Below the pieces are notes generated by a model. The model had not been told where the DNA came from and ran no database searches. It worked only from the letters and a program-made list of their open reading frames with translations. A stretch of DNA of 64,000 nt from Thermodesulfobacteriota bacterium (GTDB taxonomy: Bacteria > Desulfobacterota > UBA8473), in the NCBI GenBank assembly GCA_040757775.1, contig JBFLWQ010000012.1, positions 25,635 to 89,634 of the forward strand, read 5' to 3'. Of this stretch, positions 27,956-36,811 are shown piece after piece. The position numbers and the translations under genes were made by a program. Position 1 is the first letter of the stretch; the number at the start of each line of letters is the position of its first letter.

Positions 27956-29254
27956 TTATTTATCTGCCAGATACTCAGATTTATAGCCCTTCAATGTAAA
28001 AGTGAGAGAGGCACCAATAATTAACATAATCCCGGCTATTACAAACGAAGATGTAAAACTTCCTCCACTGGCAGCCTGTAACATCTGGGATACTCGGCTC
28101 AACACAAATCCGCCAACGCCCCACGCCGTAAAAATAATACCGTAGTTTATCCCAAAATTTTTTAGCCCGTAGAGGTCCTTTGCAAATGATGGAAAAAGCG
28201 ATAGATTTGTTCCGTAATTGAACCCGATGAGGGTGGCAAGAAGTATAAGGACACCAGCATATGTGTTCTCAGAACTCACAATCGGAATGGCTGCAAACAT
28301 TAAAACGGCCTGAAACATAAGCATAATAAACAGAGTAAGACTACGACCAATTTTATCTGAGAGCATTCCTGCAATTATACGTCCGGCAGCATTTCCAATA
28401 GCCAGGATTGCAACAGCCACAAATGCAGCTTCCCCCATACTTTTTTTTGCCATTCCAGCAACACTGCTGATAACCATCAAACCAGCCCCTGACCCTATAA
28501 AATATATAAACCAGATAATATAAAACGAGGGTGACTTCATCATCTCTGAAGGCTTAAAATCTCTTTGAGTCAGGACTGATTCCAATGGTTTCTCAGCTTT
28601 GTCTTTTCTGTCTATACCTTTATATAAAGAAGGGGCTGGATTTGAGGGTAAAAATCCAGCCGGTGGATTTACAAGTTGCGTTGCAAGTCCACATACAACA
28701 ACAGTAAATGCAATCCCGAAGAACAGCATAGCATTTTGCAGCCCCCATATACTCAGCAGATATTCTGAAAGCGGTGCGATATATACAGATGCAAGGCCAA
28801 ACCCAGAGACTACCAATCCTGCAATCAGCCCTGTTCTGGCTGGCGGAAACCACTTGAGTGCAGGCGGGGTTGCAGCTGAGTAGCCGAACCCTATTCCAGA
28901 ACCAGCCAACACGCCAAAACCAAGAACCCAACTTATATAGCCTGTTGTCTGCGAAATCCATATAAATCCGATTCCTACCAAAATACCACCAATCATTGCT
29001 GTCAACCGAGGGCCAAACCTGTCCTGACACTTTCCAGCCAGAATCATCATGAAAGCAAAAACCAGGCAGCAAACAGAGTAGGGGTCATTAAGTTGAACAA
29101 TGTCCCATTTAAAGCTCCCTTCTCCGCCAGTCTCAATCGATTTTCTTATCGCACCCTTAAAAATACTCCAGGTATAGAGAATTCCTAGAGCCAGATTAAT
29201 CCCTGTACCAGAAAACGTAACAATCCATCCCCTGTTCTTAATTGAGCTTGCCAT
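27956..29254 (-). CDS. MFS carrier of the oxalate/formate antiporter (OFA) family
   Basis: 432 residues with about 12 hydrophobic helices. Family traits: the N-terminal NLALGILYTWSIFK, NDPYSVCCLVFAFMM, GSGIGFGYSAATPPALKWFP and, after a cytoplasmic loop near 215-250, FYIIWFIYFIGSGAGLM. OFA members move oxalate, formate, lactate or acetate-like monocarboxylates. Directly behind acs, acetate or a related acid is the likely substrate (inference). ATG 29254 is preferred over 29302 because AAAGGA precedes it. Confidence 0.88.
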   Translation of the reverse strand: MASSIKNRGWIVTFSGTGINLALGILYTWSIFKGAIRKSIETGGEGSFKWDIVQLNDPYSVCCLVFAFMMILAGKCQDRFGPRLTAMIGGILVGIGFIWISQTTGYISWVLGFGVLAGSGIGFGYSAATPPALKWFPPARTGLIAGLVVSGFGLASVYIAPLSEYLLSIWGLQNAMLFFGIAFTVVVCGLATQLVNPPAGFLPSNPAPSLYKGIDRKDKAEKPLESVLTQRDFKPSEMMKSPSFYIIWFIYFIGSGAGLMVISSVAGMAKKSMGEAAFVAVAILAIGNAAGRIIAGMLSDKIGRSLTLFIMLMFQAVLMFAAIPIVSSENTYAGVLILLATLIGFNYGTNLSLFPSFAKDLYGLKNFGINYGIIFTAWGVGGFVLSRVSQMLQAASGGSFTSSFVIAGIMLIIGASLTFTLKGYKSEYLADK

Positions 29255-29359
29255 AGTCTTGTTCCTTTCTTCTGTTGCAACGGAAAATACCTCATTGAGC
29301 ATGGTAGGGTGGTAAGGAAGGAGCCCGGAGGGCCTGGGCTCCTTTAGGTTATTTGCGCT

Positions 29360-31324
29360 TTATAGACGTTTCTTAATAAGGACGTCCACCACACTTGGAT
29401 CGGCAAGGGTAGTTGTATCCCCAATATTTGATATGTCCCCTGCAGCAATCTTCTTGAGGATTCGCCGCATAATCTTGCCGCTTCTCGTTTTGGGCAGTGC
29501 ATCCGCATAATGAATTTTATCAGGAGCGGCAATAGGGCCGATCTCTTTTCTCACATGGACAATTAACTGCTTTTTCAAGTCATCAGTTTGCGCCACTCCC
29601 AATTTAAGAGTCACAAAGGCATATATCCCCTGGCCCTTCAATTCATGGGGATAGCCCACAACCGCTGCTTCAGAAACCGTAGGATGGGATACCAGGGCAC
29701 TTTCGATCTCTGCTGTCCCCATCCTGTGGCCGGACACGTTTATTACATCATCCAGCCGACCCATCACCCAGAAATACCCATCCTCATCCCGCCTTGCCCC
29801 GTCTCCAGTGTAGTAAATGCCGGGGAAGCGGGTGAAGTAGGTTTTATGGAAAAGTTCATGGGCTCCATAGACGGTCCTCATCATACCAGGCCAGGGTTTT
29901 TTTATGCAAAGGTAGCCCCCCTCATTTTCTTCAGCCTCAGAACCGTCTTCCCGTAACACCACAGCATCAACACCGGGGAATGGCATGGTAGCTGAACCAG
30001 GCTTGGTCGGTATAGCCCCTGGTAGAGGAGTAATGATAATGCCTCCGGTCTCTGTCTGCCAATAGGTATCTACAATGGGGCAGCGTTTTTTTCCAATCAC
30101 CTCATAATACCAAATCCATGCCTCCGGGTTGATGGGTTCACCCACTGTGCCCAGCAGGCGAAGACTGCTCAGGTCACGTTTGTCAGGCCATTCATTTCCT
30201 TCCCTTATCAAGGCACGCAATGCCGTGGGAGCGGTGTAGAATATGTTGACCCTGTATTTTTCCACGACCTTCCAGAATCGGTCAGGCTCAGGCCAGTTAG
30301 GTACTCCTTCGAACATAAGGGTAGTGGTACCAATTGACAACGGACCATAAACAATAAAGCTATGTCCTGTCACCCACCCGATATCTGCCGTGCACCAGAA
30401 GATGTCCTCATCCCTCACATCAAAGATCCACTTCATGTTGGCATGGATATAAGTGAGATATCCTCCGATAGTATGGAGTACCCCTTTCGGTTTTCCGGTG
30501 CTGCCACTGGTATAGAGAATGTAAAGGGGATCTTCTGCATCCATGACTTCTGCTGGACAATCGGTATCAGCCTCTGCCATTAATTCATCCCACCAGAGGT
30601 CTCTTCCCTCTTTCATAGGGGTATCTTTATCAATCCTCTTTACCACAACCACCTTTTTAACATCCGGACAGTCCTTGAGTGCATCATCAGCATTTGTCTT
30701 AGAAGAAAGGGTTTTGCCGCTTCGGTAACCGTAATTGCTGGTAACGAGGAAGGTGGCTCGACAGTCGATGATTCTATCCCGTAAAGAGTCAGCACTAAAT
30801 CCCCCGAAAACAACGCTGTGAATAGCACCTATTCGGGCGCAAGCCAGCATAGCAATGGGAAGTTCCGGTATCATAGGGAGATAGATGGTAACGCGGTCTC
30901 CCTTTTTTACCCCCAGTTTTTTCAGAACATTGGCGAATTTACAGACCTCAAGGTAAAGCTCTTTATATGTGAAAGTGCGGCTTTCTCCCTCTGGCTCCCC
31001 TTCCCAGATTAGAGCGGTTTTGTCTCTCCTGGGGGTGTCAAGATGTTTGTCCAGACAGTCTTTTGATGCATTGATCTTTCCATTAATAAAAAATTTTATA
31101 TCAGCTTTGTTAAAATCCCATTCCCAGAATTTGTCCCAGCGCTTATCCCAAAGCATGGAATCTGTTATCTTTTCCCAAAACGCCTCCGGATTTTCCACCG
31201 ATTCCCGATGCATCTTCTTGTATTCATCCATACTTTTCACTGCCGCTTTCTGTTTGAACTCATCCGACGGTTCAAATACACGATCTTCAGCCATCATTGA
31301 AGTAATGGTTTTTTCCTCTGCCAT
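29360..31324 (-). CDS. acs: Acetyl-CoA synthetase (AMP-forming)
   Basis: 654 residues, full length. Converts acetate, ATP and CoA to acetyl-CoA. Motifs: [15 protein letters not shown] (AMP-binding P-loop), [26 protein letters not shown], and the C-terminal [13 protein letters not shown] whose lysine is the usual acetylation target. ATG follows AAAGGAGGT. First gene of an operon with an OFA carrier and two sensor kinases, preceded by the shared sigma-54-like module. Confidence 0.98.
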   Translation of the reverse strand: MAEEKTITSMMAEDRVFEPSDEFKQKAAVKSMDEYKKMHRESVENPEAFWEKITDSMLWDKRWDKFWEWDFNKADIKFFINGKINASKDCLDKHLDTPRRDKTALIWEGEPEGESRTFTYKELYLEVCKFANVLKKLGVKKGDRVTIYLPMIPELPIAMLACARIGAIHSVVFGGFSADSLRDRIIDCRATFLVTSNYGYRSGKTLSSKTNADDALKDCPDVKKVVVVKRIDKDTPMKEGRDLWWDELMAEADTDCPAEVMDAEDPLYILYTSGSTGKPKGVLHTIGGYLTYIHANMKWIFDVRDEDIFWCTADIGWVTGHSFIVYGPLSIGTTTLMFEGVPNWPEPDRFWKVVEKYRVNIFYTAPTALRALIREGNEWPDKRDLSSLRLLGTVGEPINPEAWIWYYEVIGKKRCPIVDTYWQTETGGIIITPLPGAIPTKPGSATMPFPGVDAVVLREDGSEAEENEGGYLCIKKPWPGMMRTVYGAHELFHKTYFTRFPGIYYTGDGARRDEDGYFWVMGRLDDVINVSGHRMGTAEIESALVSHPTVSEAAVVGYPHELKGQGIYAFVTLKLGVAQTDDLKKQLIVHVRKEIGPIAAPDKIHYADALPKTRSGKIMRRILKKIAAGDISNIGDTTTLADPSVVDVLIKKRL

Positions 31325-31409
31325 AATTAACTACCTCCTTTAGTAATGTTAAAGCCAAGAACATATACCGCTTTATTGGTCTGGTTGGGAGTGCTTTTCT
31401 GTCTATTAA

Positions 31410-31572
31410 TGAACTCAAGAATTGTGCCAGAAGGGAAACGTATTTGATGAAAAGGAATAACCAGTTGAAAAGATAGGTTAAATTGGTCAATGCCTATTAA
31501 CAAGAGAAAAGGATTGGATAGAAAAGACCTTTTTTGTAAACATCCAGGTTACACCACGTCAACTGGTGATTA
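31410..31572 (-). promoter_or_regulatory. Sigma-54-like promoter module of the acs operon (module 2)
   Basis: Second copy of the module at 21002-21163, in the same orientation toward its operon. It keeps the upstream palindrome (TGTAACC-TGGAT-GTTTACA, 31535-31553), the IHF-like TTTCAACTGGTTA and TCTGGCACAATTCTTGAG. Between these the two copies differ most, and the AATTGG-CTG-CCAATT palindrome of copy 1 is lost here. The acs ATG lies ~90 bases downstream of the -12 element. Confidence 0.6.
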
Positions 31573-31623
31573 CCTCCAAAAAAAAGGATTATGATACAGT
31601 CTCCAGGGGGGGGAAATTACTTT

Positions 31624-31738
31624 TTACTCCGCTTTTATAACAGCAGGCTTAAGCCTACTGTTGTTTAAACAGCCGGGGGAAACTTCTTTTCCCTGTTACT
31701 CCGCTTTTATAACAGCGGGCTTAAGCCTGCTGTTGTTT
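31624..31738. repeat. Tandem 43-bp repeat carrying a 24-bp palindrome (31.3-32.0 kb gap)
   Basis: TTACTCCGCTTTTATAACAGC... occurs twice with a 72-base period. Each copy contains the palindrome AACAGCnGGCTTAAGCCnnCTGTT (31639-31662 and 31711-31734). The same palindrome occurs at 39377 and 39474. The rest of the 660-base gap holds the acs promoter module on its left and a candidate promoter for the sensor gene on its right; no gene is seen in it. Confidence 0.8.
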
Positions 31739-31866
31739 TCCCCCACGTTACTGTCACCCTGAAGATTACACCCGATGCTTTCATTCTGGAAATTGGGGAT
31801 AATAAAAAAACAAAAAATCCATATATCTAAGAGGGTTATCAGTTATGCTCCTCTATTGATAATATT

Positions 31867-31882
31867 TGGCATATATCTTGAA
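31867..31882 (+). promoter_or_regulatory. Candidate -24/-12 element upstream of the sensor-only gene
   Basis: TTTGGCATATATCTTGAA on the plus strand has the same GG-N10-GA arrangement and TCTTGA end as the two acs/hydrogenase modules. It is about 100 bases before the ATG at 31985. An imperfect TTATCA...TGATAA inverted repeat lies just upstream. Weak on its own; supported mainly by similarity to the other two. Confidence 0.35.
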
Positions 31883-31984
31883 TTGATAAAAACTTCAAGC
31901 CCCTTTTTTTGTCAAAGAAACGGTGTGCTGATTCAGGAAAGATTGTACCTGGGGGTAAAAAAATGGCTTCTGGTGACGCAATAC

Positions 31985-32998
31985 ATGGAAATAAAGGGTA
32001 GGGCTAATAACAAAAACAGGGAGAGACGGCGTAAATCGCCCTACTCGATATTGTATAGAAGATTTATATTTATAACGCTGATATGTTCACTTGTTCCCCT
32101 TCTCATGATAGGTTGGGGTATTAACGTTTACTATTCGAGGTTTTCCATGCTCCGTATGATGGGTTCTTTTCAAACACAGGTGGACAATCATAAAAGGATT
32201 ATAGAGTTGTTTTTAAAAGAGCGCAGTTCTGACCTCCAATTAATTGTCCACACCCATTCTCTTAACTACTTACAGAAAGAAGCGAATCTCATCCATATTT
32301 TTCATATTATGAACAGAGACCATGGCTCTTTTACTGATTTGGGGGTCATCGATGAGAGGGGCAGACAACTGGCATACATTGGCCCCTATGATCTTATTGA
32401 TAAAAACTATTCGGAGACATTCTGGTTTAAAGAGGTTATGGAAAAAGGGGTTTATATAAGCGATATGTTTATGGGATTTCGTAAAATTCCTCATTTTATC
32501 ATAGCAGTTACCTGCACCGAAAATGGGAAAAAGTGGATATTAAGAACTACCATAGATACAGAAACCTTCCGTTCCCTGATTGAAAACGTTAATATTGGCA
32601 AAACCGGAGAGGTTTATCTCTTAAACCGGGGGGGCTTTTTTCAGACTAGTCCCAGATTTAGCGGTAAAATTATGGAAAAAGCTCCTTTTCCTATAGAGCC
32701 TTTCCATGAAGATACCAAAATTCGCATTGTAGAATCCAACGCTAGAAATTCAAAGCAACGTCTTTCCCGCCATATATTGGCTCAGGCATGGCTTAACGAG
32801 CCACAATGGATGCTGGTAGTAACGCAGGAATACTCTGAAGCGTTTAATGATATCAAGCATGTCAGCCATATAGCATTAATCTTCCTCCACCTGAGTGCTC
32901 TGTCTGTCCTGCTTATTTCCATTGCTGCCACAAGATACATGATCAAGGCGATAAAGAAGCGTCATGGCGAAGGGGATGGGTTGATACGAAATCTGTAG
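31985..32998 (+). CDS. Sensor-only Cache membrane protein
   Basis: 337 residues from ATG 31985; the open frame reaches further up but that part shows no family similarity. Two helices (about 25-45 and 300-325) enclose a periplasmic Cache sensor. It has the same signature as the kinases at 48840, 52007 and 60056: DLGVIDERG, AYIGPYDL, FMGFRKIPHFIIAV, LRTTIDTETF. The chain ends about 15 residues after the second helix, with no HAMP, kinase or cyclase. It is either a decapitated paralogue or a decoy/adaptor for kinase dimers. A half-CBS gene follows within 6 bases. Confidence 0.8.
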   Translation: MEIKGRANNKNRERRRKSPYSILYRRFIFITLICSLVPLLMIGWGINVYYSRFSMLRMMGSFQTQVDNHKRIIELFLKERSSDLQLIVHTHSLNYLQKEANLIHIFHIMNRDHGSFTDLGVIDERGRQLAYIGPYDLIDKNYSETFWFKEVMEKGVYISDMFMGFRKIPHFIIAVTCTENGKKWILRTTIDTETFRSLIENVNIGKTGEVYLLNRGGFFQTSPRFSGKIMEKAPFPIEPFHEDTKIRIVESNARNSKQRLSRHILAQAWLNEPQWMLVVTQEYSEAFNDIKHVSHIALIFLHLSALSVLLISIAATRYMIKAIKKRHGEGDGLIRNL

Positions 32999-33004
32999 GT
33001 GATA

Positions 33005-33223
33005 ATGAAGGAAAAAAAAGTAAAAGATATTCTTCTTCCCTTTAAGGAAGGCACGCCGCTTTCTCCCTCAGTGACTCTAAACGATAAGATTATACATGCC
33101 ATTGAGTTGATGGTTAATAACAACCTCAAGTGTATTACTGTAACAGAGAATCAAGGGCCAGTGGGAATGGTTTGCCTTAAAGATGCTTTGCAGGAGATGG
33201 GGCTAAAGGTTACAGACAAGTAG
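33005..33223 (+). CDS. Single CBS-motif protein
   Basis: 72 residues holding one CBS motif (VKDILLP...LNDKIIHAIELMVNNNL, PVGMVCLKDALQEMG). CBS domains normally act in pairs, so this would need to dimerise to form a nucleotide-binding Bateman module. ATG 33005 is close behind AGGTGAT; a GTG at 32999 is the alternative. Its last two codons and stop lie in the left arm of the terminator palindrome. Confidence 0.75.
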   Translation: MKEKKVKDILLPFKEGTPLSPSVTLNDKIIHAIELMVNNNLKCITVTENQGPVGMVCLKDALQEMGLKVTDK

Positions 33224-33252
33224 GGGCACGGCGCACCGTGCCCCTACTTGTC
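33215..33252. terminator. Bidirectional terminator hairpin between convergent genes
   Basis: Perfect 17-base arms GACAAGTAGGGGCACGG/CCGTGCCCCTACTTGTC around a 4-base CGCA loop. Both converging genes end inside it: each arm encodes the final Asp-Lys and the TAG stop (CBS gene on plus, NtrC-type gene on minus). Core TAGGGG...CCCCTA is shared with other REP-like hairpins here. Confidence 0.75.
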
Positions 33253-34650
33253 ATATTTAAAATTAATGTCATTGGTATCTATTCCTTCTTCCTTCATCAG
33301 TCGGTGAAGATACTGCCTTTGGATACCTGCCATAGCAGCAGCCTTACTTATATTTCCCCTGCTTTTTCGCAGGGCGGACAACACATAGTGCCGATGAAAC
33401 TTATGAGTCATCTTATCCTTGGCTTCTTTAAAGGTTAACTGATAGATGTCCTCATCAAGGCAGGGATAAGGAGTTTTATATTCATTGTCCGGGAATAAAT
33501 CTCTCACCTCCAGAGTATTGGTCTGGCAGAAGATAACGCCACGTTCTATGATGTTTTCCAGCTCTCTCACATTGCCGGGCAATTCCAGTGAAAGAAGGGT
33601 CTGCGTAGCTGCAGGTGAAATGTCTGTGATATCTTTCTGGTTAGCCCGCGTGTATTTTTTTAAAAAATGATAACTCAAAAGGGAGATATCCTCTTTTCTA
33701 TCCTTAAGTGGAGGCAATTCAAGATGGATAACATTCAGCCGGTAGTAAAGATCTTCCCGGAAACGTTTTCCTTCTATCTCCTCCTTCAGATTGTGGTTTG
33801 TGGCAGCTATAAAGCGTATATCTGCCTTTTTGGTAACCACACTTCCGACTGGTTTAAACTCACCTTCCTGTATCAGCCGAAGGAGTTTGGTTTGCATGAG
33901 AGGGTTGAGATCGCCGATTTCATCCAAAAAGAGGGTTCCCTTGTGAGCATCTTCAACCAGCCCCCTTTTGTCTTTCCATGCCCCTGTAAAAGCACCTTTT
34001 ACATGGCCAAAAAGCTCGCTTTCTATAACCTGTTCAGGAATAGCAGTACAGTTGACGGTAATCATTTTATTAGAACTTCGAAGACTGTTTTGATGGATTG
34101 CCCTGGCGAGCAATTCCTTGCCGGTTCCGCTGGCCCCGGTAATTAACACTGTAGCCGTGGTAGGGGCTACCTGCCTTATTTGTTCAAATATTTCCTTCAT
34201 AACTGAACTTGCCCCGACCATGCATGAAAAACTATCTCTCTCCTCCAGTGCCTGACGAAGAGCCAGATTTTCCCTTACCATCTCACGCCATTTCATAACC
34301 TTGTTTATCGTTAATAGAATCCGTTCTTTTCGAAATGGCTTGGTTATATAGTCATGGGCGCCTTTCTGGACCGCCTCTACTGCGGTTTCAATAGTGCCAT
34401 AGGCGGTCATGATGACCACCAAAACATTTGGGTTTATTTTTTTAACTTCTTCAAGGAGTTTGATGCCATCCATCCCGGGCATCTTTAAATCGACTATTAC
34501 CAGATCAAAAGGCTGTTTCTTAAACAACTCCAGTGCCGTCACCGGATCAGACTCTGTAACCAATTGATGGTCTGTCTTCTCTGAAATGATTCTCTTTAAA
34601 AGAACCAGCATGTCTTTCTCATCATCAACTACCAGTATCCTTCCTGACAT
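33244..34650 (-). CDS. NtrC-family sigma-54 response regulator
   Basis: 468 residues. Receiver (VVDDEKD, LVIVDLKMPG, TKPFRKE), AAA+ domain from about 145 with Walker A GASGTGKELLA, the sigma-54 contact GAFTGA, Walker B LFLDEIGDL and R-finger region, then a Fis-type helix-turn-helix (RGNISKAAAMAGIQRQYLHR). It activates sigma-54 promoters. Its ATG overlaps the stop of the upstream kinase by one base, so this is the cognate pair. The only phospho-regulated DNA-binding protein in the window and hence the first candidate to bind the palindromes at 21126 and 31535 (inference). Confidence 0.96.
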   Translation of the reverse strand: MSGRILVVDDEKDMLVLLKRIISEKTDHQLVTESDPVTALELFKKQPFDLVIVDLKMPGMDGIKLLEEVKKINPNVLVVIMTAYGTIETAVEAVQKGAHDYITKPFRKERILLTINKVMKWREMVRENLALRQALEERDSFSCMVGASSVMKEIFEQIRQVAPTTATVLITGASGTGKELLARAIHQNSLRSSNKMITVNCTAIPEQVIESELFGHVKGAFTGAWKDKRGLVEDAHKGTLFLDEIGDLNPLMQTKLLRLIQEGEFKPVGSVVTKKADIRFIAATNHNLKEEIEGKRFREDLYYRLNVIHLELPPLKDRKEDISLLSYHFLKKYTRANQKDITDISPAATQTLLSLELPGNVRELENIIERGVIFCQTNTLEVRDLFPDNEYKTPYPCLDEDIYQLTFKEAKDKMTHKFHRHYVLSALRKSRGNISKAAAMAGIQRQYLHRLMKEEGIDTNDINFKYDK

Positions 34651-36794
34651 TATACCTCCTGAGTCTTTATGGGCAGCTTTATGGTAAAGACGGTTCCTCT
34701 TGGTTTGCCTGATGAATCAGCAGTATGGCTGAGACAATTTATCGTTCCTCCATATTTGGTTATAATACCATAGCTTACGAATAAACCCAGTCCGGTCCCT
34801 TCCCCTTCGGGTTTGGTAGTAAAGAAGGGGTCAAAGATATGGTCTATATCTTTTTCGTTAATCCCGACACCGTCATCCTGGAACTGAACTATGGCTTTTC
34901 GACTGCCTTTTTCCATGGATGTCCGGATATTTAACATACCCCTTCCATTCATGGCTGCTGCGGCATTGTTGATCAGATTCAAAAACACCTGCTGTAACTG
35001 TCGGGGATCGCCTTTAACCTGGGGTATGTTTTTATCTAAATCCAGAACCAGTTCAATATTGTTCATATCAAGGGTGTGCTTCACAACCTTGATTATATCT
35101 TCAATACTGTGGTTCAAATCAGAGTACTCAGCGTCCCCTTCTCCCTGGCGGGCAAAGCTTAAGAGATTTTCTACAACCTGTTTGCAATGGAGCCCCTGTC
35201 TTTCTATGGTTTTCAGGTCTTCATATTCCTGACTGTTCTCATCTGTCTTTTCAAGCAAAAGATCGGAGAAGCCCAATATAACCCCCAGAGGGTTATTGAT
35301 TTCATGGGCAACGCCAGCCGCTAATGTACCCATAGATGCCAATTTTTCGGTATTGATGAGCTGCCTTTCCAATTGTTTATTTTCTGTAATATCCCTGGCA
35401 ATACATAAGACAGAAGATACCTTGCCTTCTTCATTCTTTAAGGGCATGAAATTGGCACTGATCCATGTCTGGTGTTCTCCCAATGTTAACATGAAGTCAT
35501 CACGAACGCTCTTCTCGAATCTATAGACCAGTCTTATCAATTTAAGCTGCCTTTCAGCAATTTCCTCAGAAAATAGGACAGAAAGCTTCCTGCCCAGGAA
35601 ATCTTCAGGGCAGCCCCCGAAGAAATTGGCAGTAAAGCTGTTCATGGACTGAAAATGGCCTTCAGAATCTACCGTAAAGATAAAGTCCTCGGCGCTTTCT
35701 ACCAGAGAACGGTATTTTTCTTCTGACCTTTTGAGTTCCCAGGTTTGATTGTTAACCTCCTGCTCCAGGGTGCGAGACCAGCGTATTTCAAAAAACAGGA
35801 TCGTGACAGCACCCAGTACAATTGCCACAATGATTATTCCCTGCAACAGAAAGTGCCGCAGATAGCCTGAATAAATTGCCTCTTCAACCTCTGTTATGGG
35901 TGCTACTACGGCTACATACCAGTTTTGAGGCGGATTATCTGAAATAATTACGGGGGAGTAAGCAATCAGTTTCTTTATCTCTCCGGTAATTCCCCGATGC
36001 CAACCGGAAACATACCAGCCTATGCCCTCCAGACCTTTGAGCATCCTTTCTTTCTGAATAAAGTTGATCTTTCCGTAGTAAATACTTGCATCCCGCTCTT
36101 TACGAACCTTGAAGGCATCCTTGCCTACAAACTTTGTCTCGGGATGAAAGAGGAAAATCCCGTTGTTATCAATAATCCAGGCATATCCTGTCTTTCCGGA
36201 GCGCACATTTTTCAAAAAGGGGGTCAGGAACCATGAGACATTGACATGAAAAAGAAGCAGTCTTTTATAAGCGTCTGCCAGGGGTACAGCCAATTGCAAA
36301 CCTATCCCGGAAGAGTCAGTCCGGGGAGGGGAAACCCAGACCCCTTTATTCTTTCCAGTATTCGGTTGCTGCCCATTATTCAGTCCCTGGTCGGATGCCT
36401 GATTTAATGTCCAATGTCTATGAGGTGTATATATTTGGGTCTTTTTGTTGTCCAGGTCCACAACATCAATTCTCCAAACGCCACCCTCTAAGACACGGGA
36501 AAGACTCTTCTGGATAGTTTCATACTGCCTGTAAGGGGTTGGATGACCATCAGAGATATCCTTACCAAGGAGAACAAGCTCTTTTTTTAAAAACTCCATC
36601 TCCTTTCCGATCAAATTGGAGATATTGCGGGCAATAACCAGTTGTTCTTCATTGAACTGTTTCCCCACTACTTCTCTCATCTCCCTGCCCGACCAGAGCC
36701 CCAGAGCGATACCGGCTGTCAGAAAGGCAGTAGCACTCAGGCAGACAATGAGAACAACCTTTTTGTTAATTCCAGGGCGTTTTTCTTGAGTCAT
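34650..36794 (-). CDS. Cache-PAS histidine kinase partner of the NtrC-type regulator
   Basis: 714 residues. Helix near 15-33, long periplasmic Cache sensor (to ~315; KTGYAWIIDNNGIFLFHP, WHRGITGEIKKLIAYSPV), second helix, PAS (~360-480), HisKA with GVAHEINNPLGVILGF, HATPase with NLINNAAAAMNG, DDGVGINEKD and GEGTGLGLFVSYG. ATG 36794 chosen six bases after AGGAGG; GTG 36800 is also in frame. It lies 17 bases behind the PEP-synthase-like gene 2, indicating one transcript. Confidence 0.94.
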   Translation of the reverse strand: MTQEKRPGINKKVVLIVCLSATAFLTAGIALGLWSGREMREVVGKQFNEEQLVIARNISNLIGKEMEFLKKELVLLGKDISDGHPTPYRQYETIQKSLSRVLEGGVWRIDVVDLDNKKTQIYTPHRHWTLNQASDQGLNNGQQPNTGKNKGVWVSPPRTDSSGIGLQLAVPLADAYKRLLLFHVNVSWFLTPFLKNVRSGKTGYAWIIDNNGIFLFHPETKFVGKDAFKVRKERDASIYYGKINFIQKERMLKGLEGIGWYVSGWHRGITGEIKKLIAYSPVIISDNPPQNWYVAVVAPITEVEEAIYSGYLRHFLLQGIIIVAIVLGAVTILFFEIRWSRTLEQEVNNQTWELKRSEEKYRSLVESAEDFIFTVDSEGHFQSMNSFTANFFGGCPEDFLGRKLSVLFSEEIAERQLKLIRLVYRFEKSVRDDFMLTLGEHQTWISANFMPLKNEEGKVSSVLCIARDITENKQLERQLINTEKLASMGTLAAGVAHEINNPLGVILGFSDLLLEKTDENSQEYEDLKTIERQGLHCKQVVENLLSFARQGEGDAEYSDLNHSIEDIIKVVKHTLDMNNIELVLDLDKNIPQVKGDPRQLQQVFLNLINNAAAAMNGRGMLNIRTSMEKGSRKAIVQFQDDGVGINEKDIDHIFDPFFTTKPEGEGTGLGLFVSYGIITKYGGTINCLSHTADSSGKPRGTVFTIKLPIKTQEV

Positions 36795-36811
36795 TTTCAC
36801 CCTCCTGATTC

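Noticed and set aside
31624..31738. CRISPR array
   Set aside because: Only two repeat units with a palindromic core, similar sequence in the space between, and no cas genes.
31775..31984. Longer N-terminus for the sensor-only protein
   Set aside because: No similarity to the paralogous sensors before residue ~70 and it would place the candidate promoter inside the gene.
33244..36794. zraSR/atoSC by name
   Set aside because: Domain order fits the broad NtrC class, but nothing in the sequence identifies a specific named system.
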